From Varroa destructor (Eukaryota > Arthropoda > Arachnida > Mesostigmata > Varroidae): a DNA stretch of 64,000 nt. The notes below the pieces were generated by a model, which worked only from the letters and a program-made list of their open reading frames with translations, was not told the origin of the DNA and did no database searches. Location of the stretch: assembly GCF_002443255.2 (NCBI RefSeq), contig NW_019211455.1:15284440-15348439 (forward strand). The letters run 5' to 3'. A program made the position numbers and the translations under genes. How positions within the stretch are numbered: position 1 is the stretch's first letter; each line of letters begins with the position of its first letter. Shown here one piece after another: positions 27,101-38,281 of the stretch.

Positions 27101-30100
27101 CCGAACGATTGAAGTCAACGGAGCACGATTTCTTCTCAATGGAGAAGATTTTTACTTCACTGGATTCGGTATGATCAGGCAAATGTGTAGCACTCTCAGT
27201 GCGTTGCGCTTAATGTATATTAGGTCCGGAAATCGTAACCTATAAAGCCCGTTAAGACAGTAGATAGAATCACTGTGCCATCGATAATAACAACAGAAGG
27301 TTATGATCGCCGTACCTTGATGTATCTAGGGCAGGGTAGAACTATTACCTGCGTACCGTAAAATCAGCAATGAAGTAACTGCAATGAAGTGAAATCGATG
27401 AGCCAGACGCAACAGATACTAAGCTAACAACAGACCTGGAGACGGGAAAGTACCGTTATTTGGTTCCCTGCAAACTATTTCTAAAAATATATCAATTGTT
27501 TTTACGAGAAATGAATGATAAAAATATGGTTGGTACTAGGAGATTTCATCTATTACTCTTATTAACAACTAAGACTCGTTGTTTATTAATTTGCTTGCGA
27601 GCAAATTTTGAACACTACCCTGGAACTGTTGTTTACGGTTATTTGGATGATTACTTACCAGAAGAGCAGAATGAAATTATTTTCTAGGTATTGTTATAAT
27701 CCAAGTGCGTTCCTACCTGTCCACGATATTGTGACTGTACCAATAAGCGTCAGCCTTTCAGAAAAACTTGGCCCGCTTACGATAAATGATTGAGCCGTTG
27801 ATTGATGTCAAATGATAGGCAAACATGAGGATTCCGACATTCGCGGTAGGGGCCTTGACAATGCCCTGAACGTGAAAGATATGAAGCTGGTAAAGTGGCT
27901 GGGAGCGAACTCGTTCCGTACTTCGCACTACCCCTATTCCGAAGAACTGATGGATCTCGCGGACGAAATGGGAATTGCCGTTATTGATGAAACTCCTGCA
28001 GTCGGTCTCATGAGGTTTTCCAGCAATGTTCTGCAGCTTCACAAGGACATCCTCACTGACTTGGTGCGTACGCCTTTGGACAATTGGAGTAGAATAGCAG
28101 ATAAGCTGGATACCGCCAGATGAACTGTTAATTTGATGAATAAAGCAATTAAATAAATATTGACAGCTGGTTCAACATATGTCCAAATCTTACCATGTTA
28201 CTTAGGACATCTCAGCGGACACAAAACGTGTGCGTCTTTCATATGACGCCACAAGCGCTAACCGGATGAGCCTTTTGCCTTCTGAATTATAGATTGACCG
28301 CGATAAGAATCGGCCGTCGGTATTTGTGTGGTCGGTAGCCAACGAACCAGAGTCGAACCAAAACTCGAGTCGGGATTACTTTCAACAGGGAAGTACTCGG
28401 AACACGCCGATCGTAAATCAAACCAATAGGCAAATCCTAGATGTTTTTTTAGGCGTTTTCGTTGCTTTTTTTCCCATATGTAAAGTTTTGTTATCGGTCA
28501 ATTGTAGACAAGCAGTGAAATACATTATGAATGTCTATGTTAACGTGGTCAGTTTTGGCTTGAACTACTACAGATAGCATAATGGAGAGGGCATGATAAA
28601 AGTTTTTTGCGGTATTCCTTTGTTTCTATTTATCGTGGCAATTATTCTTTCGGATCCTGGTCACTGACACCTTTACGCAAGGCGATGGTCCTCTTGTTTG
28701 AGGCGGATCTGGTCTGAAAAAGCGTTAAGAATCATGATCTGCCAAATATACCCAAGCATTATCCAAAAAACCCTTGGGACTAGCGCTGTACTCATGTTTA
28801 AAGCCAAAGATTATTGTGTCGAAATTAATATAACACTCACAATATACTCTTAATAAACCGTATTTTCTGAACCGTTCCAAGAGGATCTCGTTTTACTGTT
28901 GTTATTCTAGGTTGTAAAACATGTGAAGAGTCTCGATAAATATCGACCAGTATCAGCTGCGCTGTCCGTCGGTCCCGATGAAGACCAAGTCGGTCAATTT
29001 ATGGACGTGATCATGTTTAATAAATACGCTTCGTGGTACAGTGATTCCGGAGAGCTGGACGTTATTTACAGCCAAGCACGTATTTATGCCTATAAGTAGA
29101 TTAGATAGATAACTTGCGTTTGCATAGTCTCACAAATAGGCTGGAAAAAATGTATACAGAAACGATTTGTAGCCAATGCTTCATTAACGCTATCGCTCCC
29201 ACAATACTTACTAAAACTAACTGCTTCAACATACCTATGCAAGGAGCTTTCTAACTTACTCTGCGCTCAATACGCTGGACCCAGTCCTTTGCAGTCGAGC
29301 TTAAAGTCCTACCAAAGGCGCGGCGATATTTTTATATGTTACTAATATTTCGACGTTTCTGCACAGCTGAATTTTCCCGTTAGAGGTTTCTTAAAGACAA
29401 CTTATTTTGACTAACTTTCTCATCGTCCGCTTTGACACAATGACTACTCGTTTACGCAGCTACTTCCGTAGTCTCATTAATTCTTCAGAGGTGAGACGAT
29501 ATTTTTAACTCGGCGATCTCTCAATTAATATTACCTTGTGGTAGCTTACGTATTACTTGCCTATACTGAGTGAGAGCGATTCGGTAAATCACAACTGGGC
29601 TGACTGAGATGGCTTCCAATTTTTGTAGCTGACATTTACCCGATGATGCTTTTAATGAACTGTTACAGATCATTGATTACTGCACTCGATGGTATACGAA
29701 ACACAAGAAACCAGTAATGATTAGCGAGTATGGAGCTGATACAGTGTCAGGACTGCACGTCTCGCCGTCTTGGATGTTTAGCGAAGATTATCAGAGCGAG
29801 CTTCTAATTAAGCATCATCGGGCATTTGATCAGCTCCGCTCTCAGGGTTGGTTTATTGGAGAACACATCTGGAACTTTGCGGACTTTATGACGGCGCAAG
29901 GTCGGTTTTATATATATATATATACCTTCATAGATATATTACGCGGTCGTGTTCAATTAAGAAGATTGAGCATCATCTTTTTCGTCTACTCTTACATTAT
30001 AATTGTCATTCATAGCACTATCTATTTGTGGGTCAGCAAGTGCCCTAACAGTCAGATTAGTTACATATATTTGCCGCAAGTATCGAACTCAGGTTTCATC

Positions 30101-30349
30101 TTAGGCCGTTTTGTTCTTTCTTTGAAGTGTAACAATTTTCGAAGCATTGTTTCAAACCTTGACTGCATCACAGGTACGACGCGAGTCATTGGTAATCGGA
30201 AAGGTGTTCTAACTCGACAGAGGCAGCCGAAGGCTGCCGCCAAAATCTTACGTTGCCGATATTACATGCTGGCTAGAATCAATACAACCGACGATTCTTT
30301 CTATTGTCCCGTGCCCAGCTCTTACTGGAGCTATCATACGACGCAGTGA
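24139..30349 (+). CDS. GUSB: Beta-glucuronidase, lysosomal type (GH2)
   Basis: Glycoside hydrolase family 2 enzyme that removes terminal glucuronic acid from glycosaminoglycans and glucuronide conjugates in lysosomes or outside the cell. Eleven exons: 24139-24336, 24900-25079, 25336-25500, 25722-25878, 26599-26769, 27025-27168, 27819-28063, 28293-28388, 28911-29075, 29669-29900 and 30174-30349. They join in frame to 642 residues (human enzyme about 651). The N-terminus ([15 protein letters not shown]) is a signal peptide. Family landmarks include [29 protein letters not shown] and FRTSHYPY. The acid/base glutamate is in WSVANEP (E438) and the nucleophile in ISEYGAD (E527). A typical C-terminal GNRKG...[10 protein letters not shown] block follows. 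Two donors are not GT: exon 8 ends CAG/GGAAGT and exon 9 ends CAA/GCACGT. The exon ends there were placed by protein alignment. Homology is certain; whether this allele splices normally is not. Confidence 0.95.
24337..24899 (+). other. Beta-glucuronidase introns over 300 bases
   Basis: This entry marks intron 1. The others longer than 300 bases are 25879-26598, 27169-27818, 28389-28910 and 29076-29668. All are AT-rich and I found no nested gene, SINE or extra exon in them. Intron 3 (25501-25721) contains a near-palindrome of ATGATTATT type around 25645-25670. Confidence 0.6.
25336..25500 (+). CDS. GUSB: Beta-glucuronidase exon 3
   Basis: This exon has no internal ATG in frame and is easily missed. 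It is bounded by a CTAG acceptor and an AAG/GTATTG donor and encodes 55 codons beginning [14 protein letters not shown] and VAINNTLT are typical of the N-terminal jelly-roll domain of GH2 glucuronidases. NNT is a possible N-glycosylation site. Confidence 0.92.
28293..28388 (+). CDS. GUSB: Beta-glucuronidase exon 8 (acid/base residue)
   Basis: It encodes 32 codons, with the [18 protein letters not shown] segment that holds the catalytic acid/base glutamate. The protein alignment puts the exon end after ...DYFQQ, but the next six bases are GGAAGT where consensus would be GTAAGT. The nearest GT (28393) would add 4 bases and break the frame. Confidence 0.85.
28911..29075 (+). CDS. GUSB: Beta-glucuronidase exon 9 with probable GC donor
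   Basis: It encodes 55 codons including [10 protein letters not shown] and [11 protein letters not shown]. Joining after IYSQ to IIDYC of exon 10 gives the exact length expected from the family. That makes the donor GCACGT, a GC-AG intron. The GT four bases further on would lead to an immediate stop after joining. Confidence 0.82.
29669..29900 (+). CDS. GUSB: Beta-glucuronidase exon 10 (nucleophile)
   Basis: It holds the nucleophile motif ISEYGAD and the [10 protein letters not shown] segment of the TIM-barrel end. The donor GTCGGT is followed within about 8 bases by a TA run (29908-29924). Confidence 0.93.
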
Positions 30350-30500
30350 CCAAATAAGTGGGCCCATTGTCAAGACGATCTCGCGTTTGCTGCCTAAACA
30401 ACATGCGTAATACGTAATGGCAATGGAGTGTACAAATATCCCCCGGAGGTTTCCGACTAAGCACATAAACATAAGATCATGTAAGCAAAAGTGAAACTAA

Positions 30501-30506
30501 AATAAA
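30501..30506 (+). terminator. Polyadenylation signal of beta-glucuronidase
   Basis: AATAAA about 150 bases after the stop codon, the first canonical signal downstream on this strand. Confidence 0.6.
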
Positions 30507-31025
30507 GCCGCAGTAGAAACGTTTAACTCTAATAATTGTATTCTGCTCGTTGCTGTCTATGAAGAAACTAAGCAAAAGGCTGGCGATAGGTGCGTCTTTC
30601 ACAAGCTTTTAATATGAGGAGATACATCGAGTCGAACAAATTCGATAGGATCGTCCCTAACGCTTGATTCTGAAGCAGCCTTGAGCGGCTTCACTTTGCC
30701 TATCTACCACAACTCCACAATATTTAGTAATTAAAAATATGTGGAAATGGTAACTTTCATGCATTTTTAAGATAGCAGTTTATGAACGAGGGTATCTTAT
30801 CAATAAAAGTGATTACCCAACTCTTCCAAGAAATTTAAAAATGAGGTGATTGCAGTTTAGTGCGAACCTAGGTAACAACATCAGTTAAATGAATTAGAAT
30901 AGGTGACGTATTAGTCTGCTCGAAGTAAGCCGATTAAGGTCATTTAGGCTGAGATGAGCTAAAGCCTAGAAACATACTGAAATTAACGTTCTAACATACA
31001 AATAAAACGTGCGTTGATTATTACA
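30507..31025. other. Intergenic space between two convergent genes
   Basis: About 520 AT-rich bases between the 3' ends of beta-glucuronidase and the mucin-like gene. I could not find a canonical AATAAA on the minus strand close to the mucin-like stop codon. No other feature seen. Confidence 0.5.
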
Positions 31026-33498
31026 CTATGAAGGGTGAGTAGTCTGCGCAGTTTTCCGACGAAAAACGAAGTGAAACAATAAACCACCAACGACTAGAAC
31101 GACCGCAACGACAGATGCTGTTGAGATCAGAATAATTTGGACATCTGAAAAAGAGGCTGCTGAAGTGTCCGTGCTGGCACTAGTTGTTTCCTGAGTGGCT
31201 GTAGTTTCCTGAGTGGCTGTAGTTTCCTGAGTGGCTGTAGTTTCCTGAGTGGCTGTAGTTTCCTGAGTGGCTGTAGTCTCCTGAGTGGCTGTAGTCTCCT
31301 GAGTGGCTGTAGTCTCCTGAGTGGCTGTAGTCTCCTGAGTGGCTGTAGTCTCCTGAGTGGCTGTAGTCTCCTGAGTGGCTGTAGTCTCCTGAGTGGCTGT
31401 AGTCTCCTGAGTGGCTGTAGTCTCCTGAGTGGCTGTAGTCTCCTGAGTGGCTGTAGTCTCCTGAGTGGCTGTAGTCTCCTGAGTGGCTGTAGTCTCCTGA
31501 GTGGCTGTAGTCTCCTGAGTGGCTGTAGTCTCCTGAGTGGCTGTAGTCTCCTGAGTGGCTGTAGTCTCCTGAGTGGCTGTAGTCTCCTGAGTGGCTGTAG
31601 TCTCCTGAGTGGCTGTAGTCTCCTGAGTGGCTGTAGTCTCCTGAGTGGCTGTAGTCTCCTGAGTGGCTGTAGTCTCCTGAGTGGCTGTAGTCTCCTGAGT
31701 GGCTGTAGTCTCCTGAGTGGCTGTAGTCTCCTGAGTGGCTGTAGTCTCCTGAGTGGCTGTAGTCTCCTGAGTGCCGTAGTCTCCTGAACTGCCGTAGTCT
31801 CCTGAGCTGCCGTAGTCTCCTGAGCTGCCGTAGTCTCCTGAGTGACCGTAGTCTCCTGAGTGACCGTATTCTTCTGAGTGGCCGTGTTCTCCTGAGTGAT
31901 CGTATTCTCCTGAGTGGTCGTATTCTCCTGAGTGCCCGTAGTCTCCTGAGTGGCTGTAGTCTCCTGAGTGGCTGTAGTCTCCTGAGTGGCTGTAGTCTCC
32001 TGAGTGGCTGTAGTCTCCTGAGTGGCTGTAGTCTCCTGAGTGGCTGTAGTCTCCTGAGTGGCTGTAGTCTCCTGAGTGGCTGTAGTCTCCTGAGTGGCTG
32101 TAGTCTCCTGAGTGGCTGTAGTCTCCTGAGTGGCTGTAGTCTCCTGAGTGGCTGTAGTCTCCTGAGTGGCTGTAGTCTCCTGAGTGGCTGTAGTCTCCTG
32201 AGTGGCTGTAGTCTCCTGAGTGGCTGTAGTCTCCTGAGTGGCTGTAGTCTCCTGAGTGGCTGTAGTCTCCTGACTGGCTGTAGTCTCCTGACTGGCTGTA
32301 GTCTCCTGACTGGCTGTAGTTTCCTGAGCGGTTGTAGTTTCCTGGGCGCGTATGACTGTTTTATGAGAGATTGGTGTTCCTTTCGAGGCTGTCATTTTGT
32401 CAACTGTGGAAGTTACGTCCTGGATAGATGTCCTTTCCGAAACCGAAACAATTGTTTCCTCTAAATCGATCATTTTTTGAGAGGTCGTAGTTCCTGATAC
32501 CAAGGAATTTTTTTTCCAATCCTGAGTGGTTGGCTCTTTAGAAATTTTGATTCCTTCTGAGCCCAGCATGTCACTGACTCCGGAACCTGTATCCTTTGTG
32601 GTTGTCATGTTCGAAATGAAAGGAGTTGTGTCCTTAAAAACAGCTGGCCTTAAGACAAGCATTGTTCGTAAAAGTTTTGGAAGGTTTCGTGAGAATGGTG
32701 TAGTGCTTTTGGGAGTACTAATTTCCCAATCTGAAGTAGCTCTTTCATCCGATGTAGTTGTCCGCAAAATAGAAGCAGAACACCATTCTGAAAAGACAAT
32801 ACGTCGCAAGTAACACAGAAAAATCACTCATAACTTTGCTTAGACCAAGCAGAGTAGTAATATTAATTATTCTATTTTTAGCAGCCATTAGTTACACACC
32901 AGAAGCTGAACGCGCCGGTCGGCCAAATTAAATATAATTAACAATTAGAGAACCCTCAAGAAACTTGGAATTTTTCCACTGCTTATGTAAAGCTAGAACT
33001 TTATCAAGCGTCGTCCAATAATTACAAATCAGTAGAATAAATACATTTACGAAGGTCAGACAGGCGGAAACGAAAATAAATACTGGGAATTGGCGCGGGC
33101 CATATTTAGTAGGGTTGCATCTGATTTTGAACTCGTAGCAAAGGTCAGTCATGTTATATTCTCGGATATATGTATGGAGTGAAAAAATAAAATACACCCT
33201 ATTTCTAAATGCTACTTTAAACTAAAACGAGTATTTCGTAGGTTAGTAGATGGATTAATATGGACTCTTCTACAAAAAGTCAACGAAATGGTCAAATGTT
33301 GAGACCAATGCTGTCTTCGACAAGAGCTAAATAATAATAATAGTATCACAGAAAAGCTCCAATTTAGAGAAAAATAAATTTGCGAGTTTCGAGCTTGATA
33401 TTCATAAGAAGTTCTAAAGATAGAGGATGTCACCCGTAAAAAAAGTACTTACTTAAGCACAATGCTACCATAAGCAGTTGTCGCCACAAAATTGTCAT
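31026..33498 (-). CDS. Mucin-like type I membrane protein with 18-bp coding repeat (frameshifted in this copy)
   Basis: Two exons. Exon 1 (33498-33453) encodes MTILWRQLLMVALCL and ends at GTAAGT. Exon 2 (32787-31026) starts after TTTTCAG and joins in phase to give KWCSA, completing a signal peptide. A Thr/Ser-rich region of about 150 residues follows, with an NMT N-glycosylation site, then about 64 repeats of TTATQE-type hexapeptides, likely O-glycosylated. In the starting frame the array ends by reading as LRRLQP repeats and stops at 31127 without a membrane anchor. In the frame one base away, the last part reads TTATQE again, then a 23-residue hydrophobic segment (LISTASVVAVVLVVGGLL), basic FRRK and a short tail ending at 31026. 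A single missing base at 31771-31776 accounts for the switch. With one base more, exon 2 length fits the whole frame and gives about 602 residues. Probable cell-surface or gut-lining protein; family unknown. Confidence 0.78.
31195..32344 (-). repeat. 18-bp coding minisatellite, about 64 units
   Basis: The unit on the coding strand is GAGACTACAGCCACTCAG. It falls into three blocks: about 32 nearly identical units (31195-31770), a block of nine or ten diverged units (31776-31945, with variants such as ENTTTQ, ENTITQ and ETTAAQ), and about 22 nearly identical units (31946-32344). A 17-base unit at 31771-31776 marks the boundary between the first two blocks and breaks the frame. Such homogeneity points to recent unequal crossing-over or slippage. 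Copy number in an assembly may be wrong. Confidence 0.95.
33453..33498 (-). CDS. Mucin-like gene exon 1 (signal peptide)
   Basis: A 46-base exon: 15 codons plus one base from ATG to a perfect GTAAGT donor. The leftover A joins AA at the start of the next exon to make a Lys codon, and the joined N-terminus has the pattern of a cleavable signal peptide. The join rests on phase and hydrophobicity, not on a transcript. Confidence 0.7.
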
Positions 33499-36177
33499 AC
33501 TGTCAAAAAGCTTAACGTGGAACGATTCCCACGCCCAAAATTTGCTCGCGTTGAATACAGACTATACATCCACGAGACTGGCGTCCAGCTTTTTAAAAAC
33601 GATATTAACGCCATTGAACGCCTCAGGCCAATTCACTCCCCCATTGTTTAGGGGCCAAAACTTGAGGGAGTTAGTTTGTGACGTAAAGCCTCTAACGCCA
33701 ATAATCCGTACACGTCACGTTCCACTTGCTTAGACATCATTTAAACATTACGGAATCCTCGAGTTTCTACTTCACTATAATATGTATCTGCAAAAAATGC
33801 ACAGTTCCTGATCTGATGCACTTACGACAACTAGCGGATTGGCTAGTGCGCTATCCAGCAACGAGCTTGGCTCAGTCCATTGAATTAAAATGCTGTCTAA
33901 CGTTAATTAGCAATTGCTCTTAGGTTCAATTTTATTTAGAATACGTTCCAGCTATGTTATCCGACACGCCACTTCTATTGATATAAACGAGCTAATAAAG
34001 ACGACGGCGCTGTGAGCCCATTTAACGCCCTCTATAACAAGCCAAATGTTTGGCAATAACTGTAAAAATTGCCGCTGTCAATATATACCATTGTGTAATC
34101 GTCAACCATTTTTGTCTCGATCGAGGTACTCGATTAATATCGTATAATGCTAACTATAATGTGCGGAGTAAACGCATTTGTCATCTGGCTGTTCTATGAT
34201 AAATTTACTAAGACATTCAATATGTAGTGTAGTCGTACACAAAAGCGACTTTTTTTTTGTCCAGATTGCCAAGTAATGAACGATTAGCGCCACGTTCTTG
34301 TACAATAAAAGCTTTACTAATGGAATTGTCAAGCCTGCCCTTGCAATGCCATTTAAGCTACCATTGAAACGTACATTAATGAAATTAAATGGCCTGTGGA
34401 CGCTGAGTGTGGTTCAGATATGACTAACGATTTTACCTGCGTATTACAAATTTAATTGACAAAAAAATTAAGTCGTCATACGCTCCAACGTATTATATAC
34501 GACTGTTGCATTTAGGAAACGTTTGCAGAACATCAGAATGTATACGTATATATTAGTGCTATGGAAGATTTAAGAATAAGCAACATAAAGGCTTATATTT
34601 ACTATAAATATTCGAGAATATACAAAGACCTGCCGCGTTCATAGCGGCTATTTAAGGGATCTGTCATCGAAAGAACGTCAGAGATGGAGTGCAACGCCCA
34701 CGATTGGACCCCGTGTACGTGTTATCCGTTCACTGCAGAGAGATTAGTTCAGCAGGTCTACGATGGTACTGGCACTTTATCCAATTTGAATTGATCGTGT
34801 TATTGAGCCGTTTGCATCTAATTAACAGAAGTCTATTTATAGAAAGGACATCGGCAGGACACCATAGATATATGTCTTCTTAAACCGCTCCGAATGTCTC
34901 GACCGTCCTTAAAAGCCATATCTATTCAGACATAGTTATACATTTGTCAAGGAAAAAATTCTAATAACTGGCAATGAGATACACGAAAATAGCTTTTTAT
35001 TTATACATGCCAAATATCATCTGTCCAGCTAAGAAACTGTCCAGGAAACTATTTATCTATTAATTACTGGCTACTCTGCTTAATTCATTCTATAGATAAG
35101 CCACCAAGCGATTACTGTCACAGGCGACTCGTGAAATTTTTGTCAGCAAATTCTGTAGACCTTGCATGAGAGCCTAGTCAGAACCTTAAATAGGACCGCT
35201 GTCCTTCTGCATCATCCCGATTATTTTAGTAAGCAGAACAACGGCTATTTTTTTTTAATCTTATTTGGAATTTCAAACCAATAAATACTTCAAGATTGTT
35301 TTGTGTCATTTATTTGAGAAAATTTTAGCTAAAACATATTATCTGTAATTAAAAGTGGAGTGGAATTGATTAGAGGAAAATGTCTGCTACAGTCATACAA
35401 GCATATATGCTAATCGTTGAGCCAGCGCTGCGCCTCTCCCCTTATCTCAACAATGGAGTATAACACTGCCTCGAGAGTCAACCCTACCTTGTCCTATTTT
35501 TCTACGTGACCTTGTTTCAATTGGCTCACTGATACCCCTTGGCAGTATCTTCGCAGGTTAACTGTGAACATGTTGTATACGGTTAGATAAATGTACGTTT
35601 AAGTTTAGTTTGTTTATAGAGGTTCTTCTCACAAGTAGCTTTTTTCAGCATAAAATCTTCTCACTTGTACAGTTTTTATTAATTTTAATAATTTGCCAAC
35701 GTAAGTAGTTTTTCAAGAACGTATCGGATCTATAAATGTATACTGCGTACGAACATTTCTATTCCTTAAACACAGCTCCGTCTGTTCGGCTCACTTAACG
35801 TTGCTTGTTACTTATTGAAAAAGGAAAAGCGATCGACGATTTCATATCATGCCTTAATCATATCTTAATACGAAATTGTCTGAAAGAAAATCATTAGAAC
35901 AATTCTGTTTTACAAATTTTCTAGTAATTATTAACTTGCCTAATAAAAACACCTTTGGGTCGGATTTTTTCTAATGTAGTAGCACAACCCACTCAGGCCG
36001 GGGTAAGCTAATAACTGTTCGTCGCTCAATGCACCCCACTTTTATTACATTCCCAGCTTACTTGCGCAGCTCATTTTTCTACCACTATATATATATATAT
36101 ATATATATATGTGGTTTTCGAAAGCTCAACACACTGCCTGTGTGTTCATTTTAATATCCACGAACTTGGGCTTTCTA
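33499..36177. other. Intergenic region between the mucin-like gene and V-ATPase a
   Basis: About 2.7 kb, AT-rich, expected to contain the promoter of the mucin-like gene. I recognise no gene, tRNA or transposon. A TA microsatellite lies at about 36087-36110. Confidence 0.5.
36087..36110. repeat. TA microsatellite downstream of V-ATPase a
   Basis: An alternating TA run of about 24 bases lies some 70 bases beyond the V-ATPase polyadenylation signal. Confidence 0.85.
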
Positions 36178-36183
36178 TTTATT
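36178..36183 (-). terminator. Polyadenylation signal of V-ATPase subunit a
   Basis: AATAAA on the minus strand, about 35 bases after the stop codon. This implies a very short 3' untranslated region. Confidence 0.7.
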
Positions 36184-36217
36184 GTTTGCCTTGAATTCCC
36201 AAAGCACCAAAATACAA

Positions 36218-38236
36218 CTAGGCCTCGGTGCTGGTGTCTCTGATGATTTGCGCAAAGTCAAACGGCGCGAAGGCGTAGCCTTCACCTTTAAAGAACTTGT
36301 TCATGAATTCAACCCAATGAAGTCGAAGGGCATGAAGGAAAGCTGATAGACCTTCCATGAGAAGCAAGATACTAACTGTCAAAATAGCCCATCCAGCCCA
36401 ACTGCCGTAGAGTTGAATCGAAGAAACTGCGTGTTTCCCGACATCCTCAGGATTGTCCTGGACAAAAAGTGCTCCTGCAAGAATCATGCTCCACAACACC
36501 TCAGATAACTGTGCGTGAGCTAGGGATAATGCCCAGAGGCGCAAATACGATGCGGTGTTGGACACCGCTCCAAGACAATACTCGATCGTGTGGATGATCT
36601 GATGAATGACGACCTCGCTCAAATCGAATTGAAAGGCGAGCTCGGCGAGATTGTTCGTGAGGTCTTGCTGTTCCGAATATTCTTCGGATTCCTTCCTTTT
36701 TAAAATATGCAGCGACACCGCGGATTTCTTGCGGTGACGCGTTGAAGGCGATGGCTCGCTTTTGGGCTCCATCTCATCCTGGACCATTAGTTGTTCCTCG
36801 TAATTGATTGTCACGAAATCAGGGGATAAAGGTTGGGAGTGCACCCAGTTCAGGTAGAATAAATAAAGTGGCTTTGCCATTAGAAGCCACGGGACGGCCG
36901 CAACGGCTACTAAAAGTATTACTTTCTGTACTTCCTCTTGGCCTTCATACATAGGCTTCTGGTAACACTTAACGTTTTTTTCTGGGACGCCAACCGAACC
37001 CCCTCTCATGATCATGTTTATGAACATAATGAGTATGCTACGGGAGCAATTGGGCCCTTCACCACCTCCCGCGCCAAATGGAAGAAGCCATTTGAAAAAT
37101 ATCATGAAAACGAGATAGCCAAACAAACTTACTAGAAAAATTATTTCTGGAATGAATACTGCCCAAACTTCGAGGTTGCGCCGAAGACTCCGTTCGAAAA
37201 CGGTACGCGGAGGAGGAAAACCGGTTCGGTCTTTGAAAAAGGTGTGATTCCATAAACCGAGTATAACACCAAAGGTCATGTGCATGATGCCGAGGATGAT
37301 GGCCATTTTCATCTTATATGAATTCGTAAATTGGATCTTATTTGATGAAATCATCCAAATTGGATCAATGCCGAACGGATACGATCTGTTCTGAAACTCA
37401 TTCGAGTACTCTGGTCGAAGACCGATTGGATCGCGATTGCCTTCCTCGAAAGGCCGTGGTTCAACATGCCATGTTGATCCAAAAACATTCATAGATTTCG
37501 AAAACGTGTCATTGTAAATAAGACCTGTATAGATTGAAAACAGGCCCATCAGTAGAATTAAATAACGGCCCTCGAACACCATCGAAGTGATCTCTTCTCT
37601 AACACGGCTCAGCGGTTTTTCGTAGACGAGGAGGGCACAGGCGAATAGTGTCATTAACAGGCCGTGGCCGGCATCGCCAAACATTACCGCAAACAAGAAT
37701 GGGAACGTGACGATTGCATATGGTGCTGGATTCACCTCCTGATAGTTTCCTACGTCGTACGCGTCTACAATATTTTGAAAGCCAGCAGTAAACGAGTTCG
37801 TTCTGTAGAACGTCGGTGGAGCTTGGTCCGTTTCCAACCGGTTAATGATACACGGGAAGCTGCTTCCAGCCGCTTCCGTTCCACGTCGCAGGGCAGCTTG
37901 TACCTTTGCTACATCGCGATCAGGAATCCAGCATTCGGCAATAAGACACTTCTGAGTGACGTCCATATTCAATTGATTCATGATGTGGAATACTGATTTC
38001 ATTTTAATGAGTTGCATCTTCCACGTACGGATACTGCGTGCAGCACCTGCCAGAATCCTCATACGATGATCCTGGGAGCCGTTGAAGACCTGGACAAAAT
38101 ACAGCATAAAAAGTATATTTGATAAAATACCATCAATGACTGAACATGTGTATGCACGATGGGACGCAATTTTCTTGTAAGTCCCATCTCTCTTTTTTTT
38201 TACTCTCATTTTTGCCACACCCAGTAAGTTCGAAAT

Positions 38237-38281
<45 letters not shown>

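Noticed and set aside
31185..32345. The 18-bp repeats as a CRISPR array
   Set aside because: The units are contiguous without spacers, code in frame and lie in a spliced eukaryotic gene.
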